Positions 33,535-43,341 are shown, counted from the stretch's first letter. The stretch is DNA of 64,000 nt from Agrobacterium albertimagni AOL15 (GCF_000300855.1 NZ_ALJF01000010.1:372001-436000), one strand, 5' to 3'. Notes: a model not told the origin generated them from the sequence alone. Translations and numbers: made by a program.

Positions 33535-36500
33535 CTAAGAGGCCTTGCGCTGTGGCAGGCGATCGACGAAGCGGGTGAAATCCTCGAACGAGAGGGGCTT
33601 GGCGAAGGCGTAGCCCTGCAGGTAGTCGCAGCCGAGCTGCCGCAGAATGCCGGCATGTTCCTGCGTTTCGACGCCCTCGGCCACCGTCTCGATGCCGAGC
33701 GAGCGGGCGATCTCGACGATGTTGCGCACGAGGCTTCGTTCCTGCGGCTGGACCGTCACCGGCATGACTAGCTGGCGGTCGATCTTCAGCCGCTTCGGCT
33801 TCAGCTTCAGGAGCGAGACGATTGAGGTATGGCCGGTGCCGAAATCGTCGATTTCGATGTCGATCCCGAGCGCCTTGATCCTCTCGATATTGTCCGAGGC
33901 GAGCGTGTCGCTATCGTCAAGGAAGATCGACTCCACCAGTTCGAAACAGATCGAACCGGGCGTGATCGAAAGCCCTTTAAGCTGGTCGATCAGGTTGTCG
34001 TCATGTAGGCGCTTGGAGGAGACGTTGACCGATATGCGTGGCACAGCCATGCCAAGGGCCGTCCAGCGCATCTGGTCCTTGAGCGCGGTCTGCAGCACGA
34101 GTTCGTCGATGCGTGCCATCACGTTCAGGTCTTCTGCGACCTTCAGGAAGTTGCCGGAGGCGAGGATGCCGCGGTCCGGATGGCGCCAGCGGATCAGGGC
34201 TTCCGCGCCGCAGAGCTGCATGCTGGAAGCCTCGAACTGCGGCTGATACCAGACGATGAATTCGTCGCGGTCGAGACCGGCCAGCATGTCGTCGGCCATG
34301 CGTTTCTTGGCAACGATGTTGGCCTGCAGGTCCGGGGTGAAGAACTCATAGCAGTTCCGGCCCTTTTCCTTGGCCTGATAGAGCGCGATGTCGGCGTTGA
34401 TCAGCACCTTGCGCGGGTCGGGCGCTGCCCCGTGGGATTGTGCGATGCCGATGGAGACGCCACAGCGGCAATCAAACCCTTCGAAGTCGAGTGGCTGGCG
34501 CATTTCGTCGATGATCTTGTTGGCGAGCGTCGCCAGTTCGTCGAGCGAAGTCTGCCGCCGTGCCAGGACCACGAATTCATCGCCGCCGATACGAGCGACG
34601 AGATCGCCGCGCGGAACGTGTTTCATCAGGATGCGCGATGCATGCACCAGCATTGCGTCACCCGCCGCATGGCCGAGCGTGTCGTTGATTTCCTTGAAGC
34701 GGTCGAGGTCGAGATGCAGGATCGCGAATTTCGACGATTGGCGGTCGCCGTTGCGCACCAGTGTGTCGAGCTCGAGATCGAGCTTGCGGCGATTGGCGAG
34801 CGAGGTCAGCGGATCGTGCAGGGCGTTGAACTCGATGCGGTTCTTGGCGAGCTCCAGCTCGATGTTGCGCATGTCGGCTTCCGCTTTCGCATTGCGCAGC
34901 TGTTCGGCAAGCAGGGCGTCGGCCGTGACATCAAAGGCGATGCCGATCAGCTTCTTCTTGCCGTCGCGCCCGATATGCGGCTGGCCGACCGAGCGGATGT
35001 AGCGAATTTCGCCATTTTGCAACACCACTCTCTGGGTCGTGTTGATGATCTGGTCGAGCGTAACCGCCCGCTTTGTGGCCAGCTGGATCTCGCCCCGGTC
35101 GTCCGGATGAAGGCGCGACAGCCAGACATGTTCGAGCACCGGCTTGTCGCTGAACGGTACGCCGTAGAGCTGGTGCATGCGTTCGTCCCAGATGGCGCTC
35201 CGTGTCACGGGATCGCCTTCCCAGGTGCCGCAATTGTAGGAGCCGAGCGCCAGATCCAGGCGCTGCGAGGCTTCCGCCAGCTGGTGCTCGCGGCTTGAAA
35301 GTTCTTCGAGGGCAAGCTCCAGCTCGGCATTCTTGATGTCGCTGTTTTCCTTCGCGCGGCTCAGCGACTGGGTGAGCAGCGTATCGGTCGTCACATCGCA
35401 GACGATGCCGGTGATGCTGCCATCACTGGTGCGGGCACCCACCGAGCGCAGATAGCGGAAACTGTCGTCGGACAGCGGAACGCGGTAGCTGATGTCCCAT
35501 TGATCGGCGGTCGCGGCAACGACGGCGTCGAAATAGAGCTGTTCGGCACGGCCGATATCATCGGCATGCAGCGATGCGAACCAGTCCGCCAACCGGTCTT
35601 CCTCGTCGGTCAGGCTGTTGGGCAGGCCATGCAGGCCGGCACTGCGGCTGTCCCAGATCAGCGCATGGGTCGAGGCGTCGATCTCCCAGATGCCGATATT
35701 GGACGTCTCCAGCGCGAGTTGAAAACGCTGCGACAGTTCGAGCAGCCGCTGTTCGCGCGCTCTCAGGCGTTTGATATTTGTGTTGCGCTCGCGCAGCAGG
35801 AAGAGGGCAAGCAGCACGGAGCTGGTCATCGCGACAACGCCGGCGAGTACCAGGAGGCGGCTCGGCAAGAGCCTGTTCATGGCAGCATTCCAGCCCTCTG
35901 CGGGCACGCCATACAGAGTGTAGCTCAGATGCTCGTCGGCAGACGTGGCGGTGACCGGGTTGTCATCGAAAATCGTCTCGTCACCGAAAACTTCATCGGT
36001 TCCATCGGCGGATGGCATGACGACGGCGACCTTGGTGTGGTCGTGACCCTCGTGGTCCGGCAGATCCACTTCCGTCAGCAGTCCATGGTGATCGAAGAAG
36101 CGGTCCGCATCGATCTCGACGACGAGGGCGATCCACGCCGCGCTCGACTGCCACGAGACGGGCGGCACCGGAATATCGATGCTGATGGTGCGCGAATCCC
36201 TGGTGACCTTCGGCGTGAAAGCCATTCGTGCGGGATCGTCGAGAGGGGCGAGGCGAATGCTGTCGAACTGCGGGTTGTCGACGATCAGGCGGTTTACAGT
36301 CCGATTAAACTCCATCGGAGACAACATGCCGTCGTCGGCGATGTCGTCCGCCAGGGACAGGGCAAGATTGATGTCGTGATCCAGATGGGTCTTGATGTCC
36401 GACTGCACGCGCAGGACGCGATCCAGTATGCCGTGCTCGATGCGGCCCTTCTCGGTCAGCGCAGTCTGGCGGTCGATCATCAGCCCGGCGGACACGATGA

Positions 36501-36573
36501 GCACGCTCAGCACTGCAGCACCGATCAGCCAGAGCATGCCGTTGCTCAGTCGCCTGTCGGCACGCGCGTCCAT
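33535..36573 (-). CDS. PAS-GGDEF-EAL cyclic-di-GMP signaling membrane protein
   Basis: 1012 residues from ATG MDARADRRLSN; a TTG 15 bases upstream is less likely. TM1 (about 12-33) and TM2 (about 240-262) flank a periplasmic sensor region of about 200 residues. Two PAS/PAC units follow (about 275-400 and 430-560), then a GGDEF domain with intact RIGGDEFVV and an EAL domain with GAEALIRWRHP, plus DDFGTGHTSI and the late TVAEGVET. Both catalytic signatures are intact, so it could make or break cyclic-di-GMP. The ligand is unknown, and it stands alone. Confidence 0.92.
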   Translation of the reverse strand: MDARADRRLSNGMLWLIGAAVLSVLIVSAGLMIDRQTALTEKGRIEHGILDRVLRVQSDIKTHLDHDINLALSLADDIADDGMLSPMEFNRTVNRLIVDNPQFDSIRLAPLDDPARMAFTPKVTRDSRTISIDIPVPPVSWQSSAAWIALVVEIDADRFFDHHGLLTEVDLPDHEGHDHTKVAVVMPSADGTDEVFGDETIFDDNPVTATSADEHLSYTLYGVPAEGWNAAMNRLLPSRLLVLAGVVAMTSSVLLALFLLRERNTNIKRLRAREQRLLELSQRFQLALETSNIGIWEIDASTHALIWDSRSAGLHGLPNSLTDEEDRLADWFASLHADDIGRAEQLYFDAVVAATADQWDISYRVPLSDDSFRYLRSVGARTSDGSITGIVCDVTTDTLLTQSLSRAKENSDIKNAELELALEELSSREHQLAEASQRLDLALGSYNCGTWEGDPVTRSAIWDERMHQLYGVPFSDKPVLEHVWLSRLHPDDRGEIQLATKRAVTLDQIINTTQRVVLQNGEIRYIRSVGQPHIGRDGKKKLIGIAFDVTADALLAEQLRNAKAEADMRNIELELAKNRIEFNALHDPLTSLANRRKLDLELDTLVRNGDRQSSKFAILHLDLDRFKEINDTLGHAAGDAMLVHASRILMKHVPRGDLVARIGGDEFVVLARRQTSLDELATLANKIIDEMRQPLDFEGFDCRCGVSIGIAQSHGAAPDPRKVLINADIALYQAKEKGRNCYEFFTPDLQANIVAKKRMADDMLAGLDRDEFIVWYQPQFEASSMQLCGAEALIRWRHPDRGILASGNFLKVAEDLNVMARIDELVLQTALKDQMRWTALGMAVPRISVNVSSKRLHDDNLIDQLKGLSITPGSICFELVESIFLDDSDTLASDNIERIKALGIDIEIDDFGTGHTSIVSLLKLKPKRLKIDRQLVMPVTVQPQERSLVRNIVEIARSLGIETVAEGVETQEHAGILRQLGCDYLQGYAFAKPLSFEDFTRFVDRLPQRKAS

Positions 36574-36878
36574 CGTCAACTTGCGCAAGTGTAAGCTTCC
36601 CTTGACCCCAATTGCGCTAAGCCTATGGGTCTGCGGTTAATTTAGGATTTCGGCAGGGGCGGGTTTTTTCATCGTTTCGCGGTTTATCGGCGCGCGACCG
36701 GCCTTGGGTAACCGGATGAGCCCATAGTTTGTCGGGGGACAGCGGCGAACGCGCTTGATCCCGGTTGCCCTTCGGGTCCACAATCCCCCGAAATGACATT
36801 GTCAGGGGCGAATTCCGCCACATTCAGGAGGCTAGTTTGCAGTCGTTTTCAGCAGTGATTTGGTCGAGGGTGGTTCGC
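36574..36878. other. Intergenic region between the GGDEF-EAL gene and DUF1344 gene
   Basis: 305 bp shared by two divergent genes. No gene is seen. It contains a short palindrome TGACATTGTCA (36794-36804) bracketed by C- and G-runs, and a strong AGGAGG (36826-36831) five bases before an in-frame TTG of the DUF1344 gene. The promoters could not be located with confidence. Confidence 0.4.
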
Positions 36879-37139
36879 ATGCGTGTCGTGATATCAGTGC
36901 TTCTTGCCACCGCAAGCTTTCTGTCGCCTGTCAGCGTCTATGCCGGCAGCGCCGATGTGGAAGCCACCATTCGTGATGTGAACATCGACGGCATGAGCCT
37001 CGTTCTCGATGACGGCAAGACCTATGCCGTTCCCTCGGAATTCAACTTCGAGGGGCTGGAGCCGGGCCAGAAGGTCATCGTCTTCTACACCGAGGTGGAC
37101 GGCAAGCGCGTCGTCGATGATCTGGAAGTTCTCCAGTAG
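36879..37139 (+). CDS. DUF1344 small exported protein
   Basis: 86 residues from ATG MRVVISVLLATAS, with a signal peptide ending VYAGS. The mature part DVEATIRDVNIDGMSLVLDDGKTYAVPSEFNFEGLEPGQKVIVFYTEVDGKRVVDDLEV is the DUF1344 fold, a small beta protein with OB-like character. Function unknown. A TTG at 36837 preceded by AGGAGG would add 14 residues; the ATG gives the normal signal peptide and is preferred. It converges with the phosphatase gene. Confidence 0.75.
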   Translation: MRVVISVLLATASFLSPVSVYAGSADVEATIRDVNIDGMSLVLDDGKTYAVPSEFNFEGLEPGQKVIVFYTEVDGKRVVDDLEVLQ

Positions 37140-37180
37140 AAAGCGTGGGGTTGCTCTGATAGGGCGGCCCGTTCGGGATC

Positions 37181-37771
37181 TCAGATCCAGCCGATCAGTT
37201 TCCGGTCGCGATCGATCTTCAGGATCCGGTCCTGCGGAATGTTCATCTCGCAGGCCTCGTCCTCACTGACATTGCCGATCAGCCGGAAGCAGCTGCGGAT
37301 GACGCCGCCATGGCTGACGCAGACGGTCTGCCGCTCGACGGAGGTCAGCCAGGCGCCGATCCGCCAGGAGAGAATCTCGTAGCTTTCGGCATCGTCGCCA
37401 GGCGGGATAAAGCCCCACTTCTGGCGCGCCCGTTCTTCGACCCGCTCTGGCGCGCGTTGTGCCAGTTCCGGCAGCGTGGACCCCTCCCAATCGCCGAAGG
37501 AAAGCTCCTTCAACCGATCGTCGAGCCGATAGTCGCCAGGCGGAAGGCCCATGGCGGTGCGTACCCGCTCCATCGTGTCGCGCGTGCGTCCGAGCGGAGA
37601 GCTGACAAAATCGAAATCCCCGGCGTGGTCGCCGAGGATCTGGGCGAGCTTCCGCCCGTTTTCGCTGGCCTGCTGGCGGCCGGTGTCGTTGAGGCCGATA
37701 TCCTTCTGGCCTTGCATCCGGCCTTCGGCATTCCAGTCGGTCTGGCCGTGACGGATCATGTAGATGAGCAC
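37181..37771 (-). CDS. Histidine phosphatase family protein
   Basis: 196 residues from GTG (VLIYMIRHG; complement of 37769-37771). The catalytic RHG motif (IRHGQTDWN) and the second-half SHGGVIR histidine identify a phosphoglycerate-mutase-fold phosphatase; Arg and Glu of the pocket appear in SSPLGRTRDT and LKELSFGDWEG. The substrate is unknown (phosphoglycerate mutase-like or a general phosphatase). It ends near the DUF1344 stop and lies 16 bases after fabI, so co-transcription is likely. Confidence 0.88.
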   Translation of the reverse strand: MLIYMIRHGQTDWNAEGRMQGQKDIGLNDTGRQQASENGRKLAQILGDHAGDFDFVSSPLGRTRDTMERVRTAMGLPPGDYRLDDRLKELSFGDWEGSTLPELAQRAPERVEERARQKWGFIPPGDDAESYEILSWRIGAWLTSVERQTVCVSHGGVIRSCFRLIGNVSEDEACEMNIPQDRILKIDRDRKLIGWI

Positions 37772-37787
37772 GGCGCAGTCTCCGAAT

Positions 37788-38606
37788 TCAGTCTTTGCCG
37801 AGAACGATGTCGGGCGCATCCACCGACTTCATGCCAACAGTGTGATAACCGCAGTCGACATGATGCACTTCGCCGGAAACGCCGGTGGAGAGGTCGGACA
37901 AGAGATACATGCCCGACTTGCCGACCTCGTCGGTCGTGACGTTGCGCTTCAGCGGCGAATGATACTCGTTCCACTTGAGGATGTAGCGGAAGTCGCCGAT
38001 GCCCGAGGCGGCCAGTGTCTTGATCGGGCCGGCAGAAATGGCATTGACGCGGATGCCGCGGCCGCCCATGTCGACGGCGAGATAACGCACGGACGCCTCG
38101 AGTGCGGCCTTCGCTACACCCATGACGTTGTAATGCGGCATGACCTTCTCGGCACCGTAATAGGTGAGCGTCAGAAGCGAGCCGCCATCGTTCATGATCT
38201 TCTCGGCGCGCGCCGCAACAGCGGTGAACGAATAGACCGAGATGTCCATGGTCCGGGCGAAGTTGTCGCGTGTCGTCTCGATGTAACGACCCGTCAGCTC
38301 GTCCTTGTCGGAAAAGGCGATGGCATGCACGACGAAGTCGATCTTGCCCCACTTGGCTTCGATATTGTTGAAGACGGCGTCGATGCTCTCGAGATTGGTG
38401 ACATCGCAGTCGCCGGCGAGGAAGGCATCCAGTTCCTGGGCGAGCGGCTCGACGCGCTTCTTCAAGGCATCGCCCTGCCAGGTCAGCGCAATCTCGGCGC
38501 CCTGGTCGCGGCAGGCCTTGGCGATACCCCAGGCGATGGAGCGATTGTTGGCGACACCCATGATGACGCCGCGCTTGCCTGCCATAAGGCCGGAACCTTG
38601 AACCAT
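37788..38606 (-). CDS. fabI: Enoyl-ACP reductase (NADH)
   Basis: 272 residues from MVQGSGLMAGKRG, preceded by AAAGGATCCC. It reduces enoyl-ACP in fatty acid elongation. The cofactor segment GVANNRSIAWGIAKA is that of FabI-type reductases, and the catalytic Tyr159-x6-Lys166 pair (HYNVMGVAK) is in place. FabI is the target of triclosan-type inhibitors. It is the first gene of a leftward unit with the histidine phosphatase. Confidence 0.94.
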   Translation of the reverse strand: MVQGSGLMAGKRGVIMGVANNRSIAWGIAKACRDQGAEIALTWQGDALKKRVEPLAQELDAFLAGDCDVTNLESIDAVFNNIEAKWGKIDFVVHAIAFSDKDELTGRYIETTRDNFARTMDISVYSFTAVAARAEKIMNDGGSLLTLTYYGAEKVMPHYNVMGVAKAALEASVRYLAVDMGGRGIRVNAISAGPIKTLAASGIGDFRYILKWNEYHSPLKRNVTTDEVGKSGMYLLSDLSTGVSGEVHHVDCGYHTVGMKSVDAPDIVLGKD

Positions 38607-38827
38607 ATCGGGATCCTTTGAGACTTTCGTTGGGGAGCCTATGGCATAGCCCGATCCGGGGTTCAAGATTGAACCAGATCATCGACAGTGCGAACGGGTG
38701 ACATTGCCTGTGTACTTCAAAAATCCCTCATAAATCAGGGAGGAAGCACCGCGCTGCCTCTTCCTGGTCTCGGATTTGGGAACCCTCCGTCGCTCTTGCT
38801 GTTGGGCTCGTCAATGCGGAGGGCACG

Positions 38828-39613
38828 ATGATGGACGAGATATTCACGGCAAGGCGCAAGACGGGCTACGCGGTCATGGGATCAGCCGCCCTCGGTTTTG
38901 CATTGGGAGGGTTCTTCGACGGCATCCTCTTGCACCAGATCCTGCAATGGCACCATCTCTTAAGTGGCCTGCCTAAGGCAGCAGCTGATCTCCGATTTCT
39001 GATCATGACGGATGGAATGTTCCATCTCGCCATGTATGGCGTTGCCGCTCTCGGGCTCGTCTGGCTCTGGCGTGGTCGCACCAGGATTGCAGAAGACGGT
39101 ACCGGCGGCCTCGGGCTGGCCTGGGCAATGATCGGTTTCGGCAGCTGGCACGTCGTCGACGCTGTTCTGTCCCACTGGCTTCTCGGCATCCACCGGATAC
39201 GGATGGACAGCGAGGCGCCGCTCTTCTGGGACATTCTCTGGCTTTGTCTCTTCGGGCTCGGACCCATCCTGCTCGGCATCTGGATCAAGCGCGGGGGCAG
39301 GGGAAGCGGCTTCCGCTCTGCGCCTCTCGTTCTGGCCGCGATTACCATCGCTGCCGGCACGATGCAGGCTTTCCCACCAGCGGCAGAGGGGCCGGTAGTT
39401 GTCCTCTTCCGGTCCGGAATGGCGGAGGCCGAAGTCATGGCGGCGATCGAAGCGGTGGATGGGGTTTTCGCGGGAAGTGATGCAACCGGCACCCTCTGGG
39501 CGATCGCTCTGCCTGACGGCGCGTCCGCCGCCAGCCTCTATGCTCATGGTGCGTTGGTCGTCAGCGGGGCGGGCCTGTCCGCCGGCTGCCTCGACTACGT
39601 CAGAGCCTCATGA
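38828..39613 (+). CDS. DUF2243 membrane protein with soluble C-terminal extension
   Basis: 261 residues from the first of two ATGs, preceded by GCGGAGGGCACG. About four to five transmembrane segments form the DUF2243 core, including GFALGGFFDGILLHQILQWHH and HVVDAVLSHWLLGIHRIR with several conserved histidines that may bind metal or heme. The family is usually 150-180 residues. Here about 75 extra residues follow, with a beta-alpha-beta pattern from VVVLFRSGMAEAEVMAAIEAVDG and a terminal AGCLDYVR. The function is unknown, and the gene is probably monocistronic. Confidence 0.8.
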   Translation: MMDEIFTARRKTGYAVMGSAALGFALGGFFDGILLHQILQWHHLLSGLPKAAADLRFLIMTDGMFHLAMYGVAALGLVWLWRGRTRIAEDGTGGLGLAWAMIGFGSWHVVDAVLSHWLLGIHRIRMDSEAPLFWDILWLCLFGLGPILLGIWIKRGGRGSGFRSAPLVLAAITIAAGTMQAFPPAAEGPVVVLFRSGMAEAEVMAAIEAVDGVFAGSDATGTLWAIALPDGASAASLYAHGALVVSGAGLSAGCLDYVRAS

Positions 39614-39643
39614 TCCAATGAGTATGTTCAGGAAGGCAAGGGC

Positions 39644-40915
39644 TTAGATATAGAGCCCCTCGCGCATCAGCCGCATCAGGTCGGTGACCTTCTCGTCCGG
39701 CTTTTCCCAGAGCATGACGCGCAGCTCGACGACAAGCGCGCCACGACCGCCTTCGGCGTTGGGAAGGCCGAGGTCATCGATTCGGATGACCTGATCGGAG
39801 TTCGACCAGGCGGGAACGGTGACGGGCACCATGGTCCCGTCAGGTCCTTCGACCTCGGTCTCGCAGCCCAGCACGGCATTTTCGAGTGTGATCGGCAACA
39901 CGGTGCGGATATCGAACTGGTCGACCGCGAAGCGATCGGCGCGCAGCACCTTGATCGTCACGGCGACATCGCCGCGCAGCAGGCCCTGGAACTTCAGCCC
40001 CTGACCCTTGAGGCGCACGACATGGCCCTCGGTTACACCGTTGAGCGGTACGCGCACTTCGCGTCCGTCGTTCAGGGTGATCGACACGGATTTCTGTTCG
40101 AGCAGGTCGGCAATCGCGACCACGGCATCCGCAAAGATATCGGGTGCCTTTTCCGGCAGCGGTGGCGGTGCGCCCCGCAGGCGACGCACCAGCGAACTGA
40201 AGAGCTCGATCGGCGCCAGCAGGGGCGATGCGGCCGGCTTCAGGGGGATGCCCTCTTGAAGCTCTGCGGCCTCCTGCTCGCGGCGCAGGCTTTCAGCAGC
40301 TGCGGCCGCTTCCGGGCTATCGCCGAAAATGCGTGAAGCGGTTTCTTCCGGGCCTGAAGCCGTGCCGCCGACGGTGGCACTTGGACCCGATTTAGGGCCA
40401 GCGCTTGCACCGGCTGTCGAAGTCTTGTCGGTGCCGGCCGCAGTAGCCGTTTCTGCGGCTGCATCCTTTTCACCGGATTCGGCCTGGGCTTTGGTCTTCG
40501 CCTCGGCAGCCTGTTCCTTTGCGGCCTTCGCCTTGGCGGCTTGGGCTGCCTGGGTCGCATCCGCCTTGGCTTTCTCCGCCTCGGCGCGCGCCAGTTCCTC
40601 AAGCACGCGCTCGGCATTTATCTTGGCCTGCTTGGCTTTTTCCGCCGCCTCGCGCGCAGCCTGGCGTTGCTGCATGATAGTCTGTTCGCGTTCCAGAGCT
40701 TCGACCTTCATGCGCTGTTGATCGTACCGGCTTCGCTTGGCCGGATCCTTGAGCACTTCATAGGCGCGGCCAATCTCGGCGAAACGGTTGTGGGCGTGCG
40801 GATCGTCACGATTCTGGTCGGGATGCACGGATTTCGCCTTCGTGCGCCATGCTGCCTTGATCTCGTCAGAGCCGGCATCGCGCTTCACGCCAAGGATCGA
40901 ATAAAAATCACGCAT
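39644..40915 (-). CDS. DnaJ C-terminal domain co-chaperone (CbpA-like) with long linker
   Basis: 423 residues from MRDFYSILGV. The J-domain (about 1-65) has the HPD motif (SVHPDQNRDD) that stimulates DnaK. A low-complexity linker of about 170 residues follows, rich in Ala, Glu, Lys and Gln, and then the substrate-binding C-terminal domains (about 250-423: VSITLNDGREVRVPLNGVTEG ... LPITLENAVLGCETEVEGPDG). The zinc-finger repeats (CxxCxGxG) of classical DnaJ are absent, so it resembles CbpA. It converges with the DUF2243 gene. Confidence 0.88.
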   Translation of the reverse strand: MRDFYSILGVKRDAGSDEIKAAWRTKAKSVHPDQNRDDPHAHNRFAEIGRAYEVLKDPAKRSRYDQQRMKVEALEREQTIMQQRQAAREAAEKAKQAKINAERVLEELARAEAEKAKADATQAAQAAKAKAAKEQAAEAKTKAQAESGEKDAAAETATAAGTDKTSTAGASAGPKSGPSATVGGTASGPEETASRIFGDSPEAAAAAESLRREQEAAELQEGIPLKPAASPLLAPIELFSSLVRRLRGAPPPLPEKAPDIFADAVVAIADLLEQKSVSITLNDGREVRVPLNGVTEGHVVRLKGQGLKFQGLLRGDVAVTIKVLRADRFAVDQFDIRTVLPITLENAVLGCETEVEGPDGTMVPVTVPAWSNSDQVIRIDDLGLPNAEGGRGALVVELRVMLWEKPDEKVTDLMRLMREGLYI

Positions 40916-41139
40916 CGAGGACACCAACACACCTCAGGCGGAAAAGGTCCGTTCATGGGGCCCCGTCCGCGAAACTTTTATGCCGTCCTGCGGAATTCAT
41001 GCAGACCCGGGCGCTACAGTCTCGGGAACCGTCGCATGCCATATGCTAATCGAGTGTTAGCTGTCGGCCGGCAGGGCGACCTCATTCTTCCGGTTTGCTT
41101 AAGCAAGTCTTTCGAATGCGACCTAAATCGATCCGCCGT

Positions 41140-41550
41140 TTACGATTGGCGGTCGAAATTCATCAGCTGCCAGTTTCCGGTGCCGGACGTGCATGTCTTG
41201 CCGGAGAAATAGGCGATGCCTTCATAGGAATGGCGGGTCGTCGAGAAGTTGCGGCAGATGACGCCATTGCCCTTCTCTTCCTGGATCGCGGTCACGACAC
41301 CGGCACTGCCTGTCGTTGCATTCGCCCAGGGAAGGGGCTTGCCTTCTGTCTTGCTGAGATCTGCTGACGAGACCGCACTCTGCACGGTGAGCTCGTCGGA
41401 ACGGCTGGTGGGATTGCCACTCTTGACGACGGTTGACGTGGAGATAGAGCTGTCAACCGTATCGGAGCCGAACAGGTCCATGCTGCTACCGAAGCAACCG
41501 CTGAGCGGAAGTGTCGCAGAGATGACGAGCAAGATAGAGCTTCTACGCAT
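41140..41550 (-). CDS. RT0821/Lpp0805-type surface lipoprotein
   Basis: 136 residues from [25 protein letters not shown] is a lipobox, so Cys18-19 is lipidated. AAAGGG lies upstream. The C-terminal half ([31 protein letters not shown] ... [20 protein letters not shown]) matches the small surface-antigen lipoproteins of alphaproteobacteria such as RT0821. Probably anchored in the outer membrane. It is divergent from pdxH. Confidence 0.75.
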   Translation of the reverse strand: MRRSSILLVISATLPLSGCFGSSMDLFGSDTVDSSISTSTVVKSGNPTSRSDELTVQSAVSSADLSKTEGKPLPWANATTGSAGVVTAIQEEKGNGVICRNFSTTRHSYEGIAYFSGKTCTSGTGNWQLMNFDRQS

Positions 41551-41660
41551 GCACCAACCCTTTGTCCGCTCGACCGATTTTGCTATGTCTGCCAAGGGGC
41601 CTGCGATCCAGTGCTTCGTCATCGACGGCCAATATGCATATCGGGAGCATTTTACACAAT

Positions 41661-42281
41661 ATGTCAGATATCGGGTTAACAAGTGGTGACTTCACCGAAG
41701 AGAGCGAACCCTTTGCGCTGTTCGCGACCTGGCTGAAGGATGCCGAGGCCTCGGAGATCAACGATCCCAATGCCGTAGCGCTCGCCACCGTCGATGCGGA
41801 TGGCCTGCCAAATGTCCGTATGGTGCTGCTCAAGGGTTTCGATGTCAGGGGTTTCGTTTTCTACACGAATTTCGAGAGCCAGAAGGGACAGGAAATTCTC
41901 GGCCAGAAGAAGGCGGCAATGTGTTTTCATTGGAAATCGCTGCGCCGCCAGATCCGCCTGAGGGGCGAGGTCGAGGTGGTTTCCGACGAAGAGGCCGACG
42001 AATATTACCAGTCCCGGCCGCTCGGCAGCCGGATCGGAGCCTGGGCTTCGAAGCAGTCCCGGCCGCTCGAAGGCCGCTTCGCGCTGGAAAAGGCGGTCGC
42101 CGAATACACCGCCAAATACGCGCTCGGAAACGTGCCCCGTCCGCCGCACTGGTCGGGCTTCCGCATCATCCCGCGCTCGATCGAGTTCTGGCACGATCGC
42201 AAGTTCCGCTTGCACGACCGCATCGAGTTCCGCCGCGACGCGGACGGCGACGGCTGGTCCAAGGTCCGGATGTATCCCTGA
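41661..42281 (+). CDS. pdxH: Pyridoxamine 5'-phosphate oxidase
   Basis: 206 residues from [11 protein letters not shown]. It oxidises pyridoxine or pyridoxamine phosphate to PLP with FMN. Seen: [70 protein letters not shown] and the C-terminal [19 protein letters not shown]. No strong ribosome site precedes the ATG (GGGAG is 13 bases away), so efficiency or the exact start is uncertain, but later starts would remove conserved residues. Confidence 0.94.
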   Translation: MSDIGLTSGDFTEESEPFALFATWLKDAEASEINDPNAVALATVDADGLPNVRMVLLKGFDVRGFVFYTNFESQKGQEILGQKKAAMCFHWKSLRRQIRLRGEVEVVSDEEADEYYQSRPLGSRIGAWASKQSRPLEGRFALEKAVAEYTAKYALGNVPRPPHWSGFRIIPRSIEFWHDRKFRLHDRIEFRRDADGDGWSKVRMYP

Positions 42282-42294
42282 TCAGGGGAGGGGC

Positions 42295-43341
42295 TCAGCC
42301 GCCGACGAGTTTCGACGGCAGCCCCGAGGCCAGCGCCTCGACATAGCGCGGCTTCTGATAGAGCCCGTTCAGCGAGATCCGCGGCAGAAGCTGCGGGCTC
42401 GCCATCGAGGCCGGCGTCAACGTGCCCGGTCGTGTCGTCACCGAGAGCTTGAACCCCGCCCAGTCGGCATAGCCAGCCGTCCGAACCGTGGCGCTGCGGG
42501 CATCGCCGTAAGGATAGGCGAAGGTGACGGGCCGCGTGCCGGTAATGCCGGCGACATACTCGGCGCTCTCGTTATACTCTTTCAGCAAGGCCTCGTCGTT
42601 GAGATCGGCGAGGCCGCGATGGCTCACGGTATGCGCTCCGTAGGAGACCAGCGGGTGGCTGGCCAGGGCGGCCAGCTCTTCCCGATCCATGACCGTTTCC
42701 GCGACCAGTGCATGCGGGTTGATGCCCGCAGCATTCGCCGCCGCATCGAGTTGCGCCACTCCCTTCGCCTCGTCACCTGCCATCAGCAGGCGCGCGACGG
42801 CGTCGAAGGCCGTGCATTTCGCGCGCATCGAACCGCAGTCGATGTCGATCCGTCCGGCCGGCAGGCAGAGCGCCACTCTGTGCCGCGCCGAGATCAGGGC
42901 CGCGAGCGTATCCCACCACATCGTGTGGCTGCGCTCCGAAAGGCCCTTGCAGACGAAGATGGTGAAAGGCACCCCATGACGCTCGAAGACCGGCAGGGCA
43001 TGGTCGCGGTTGTCGCGAAACCCGTCGTCGAGGGTAAAGACGGCAAAGGGCTGTCCGCCCTCGGGTTCGGCAAGCGCGGCCGGCACCTCGTCCAGTCGGA
43101 TGAAACGATAGCCGCGCCGGATCAGCGTCTGGATCGCTGCATCGAGAAAGTCGGGCGTGATGTCGAGATGCCGGTTCGGCTGGAACGGTCTGGCATCGGC
43201 CGGCCGGACATGATGCAGGGTGAAGATCACCCCTCGGCCCCGAAGGCCACCCGCCAGCCCGAGCCGCGACAACAGAAAGGACGCCTCCAGTCCCCCTGCA
43301 ATCGCCGCGCGCCTCATCTGCTGCTTTATCCGTCCTGCCAT
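42295..43341 (-). CDS. Polysaccharide deacetylase family protein (CE4/NodB fold)
   Basis: 348 residues from ATG MAGRIKQQM; a GTG nine codons upstream is possible. The NodB motifs are the TLDDGF metal and base pair (Asp105, Asp106) and the His-x3-His in GAHTVSHRGL. It has the SCYPYGD-like FAYPYGDA motif and lacks a signal peptide, so it may act in the cytoplasm or at the inner membrane. It probably removes N-acetyl groups from a surface polysaccharide. Convergent with pdxH. Confidence 0.85.
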   Translation of the reverse strand: MAGRIKQQMRRAAIAGGLEASFLLSRLGLAGGLRGRGVIFTLHHVRPADARPFQPNRHLDITPDFLDAAIQTLIRRGYRFIRLDEVPAALAEPEGGQPFAVFTLDDGFRDNRDHALPVFERHGVPFTIFVCKGLSERSHTMWWDTLAALISARHRVALCLPAGRIDIDCGSMRAKCTAFDAVARLLMAGDEAKGVAQLDAAANAAGINPHALVAETVMDREELAALASHPLVSYGAHTVSHRGLADLNDEALLKEYNESAEYVAGITGTRPVTFAYPYGDARSATVRTAGYADWAGFKLSVTTRPGTLTPASMASPQLLPRISLNGLYQKPRYVEALASGLPSKLVGG

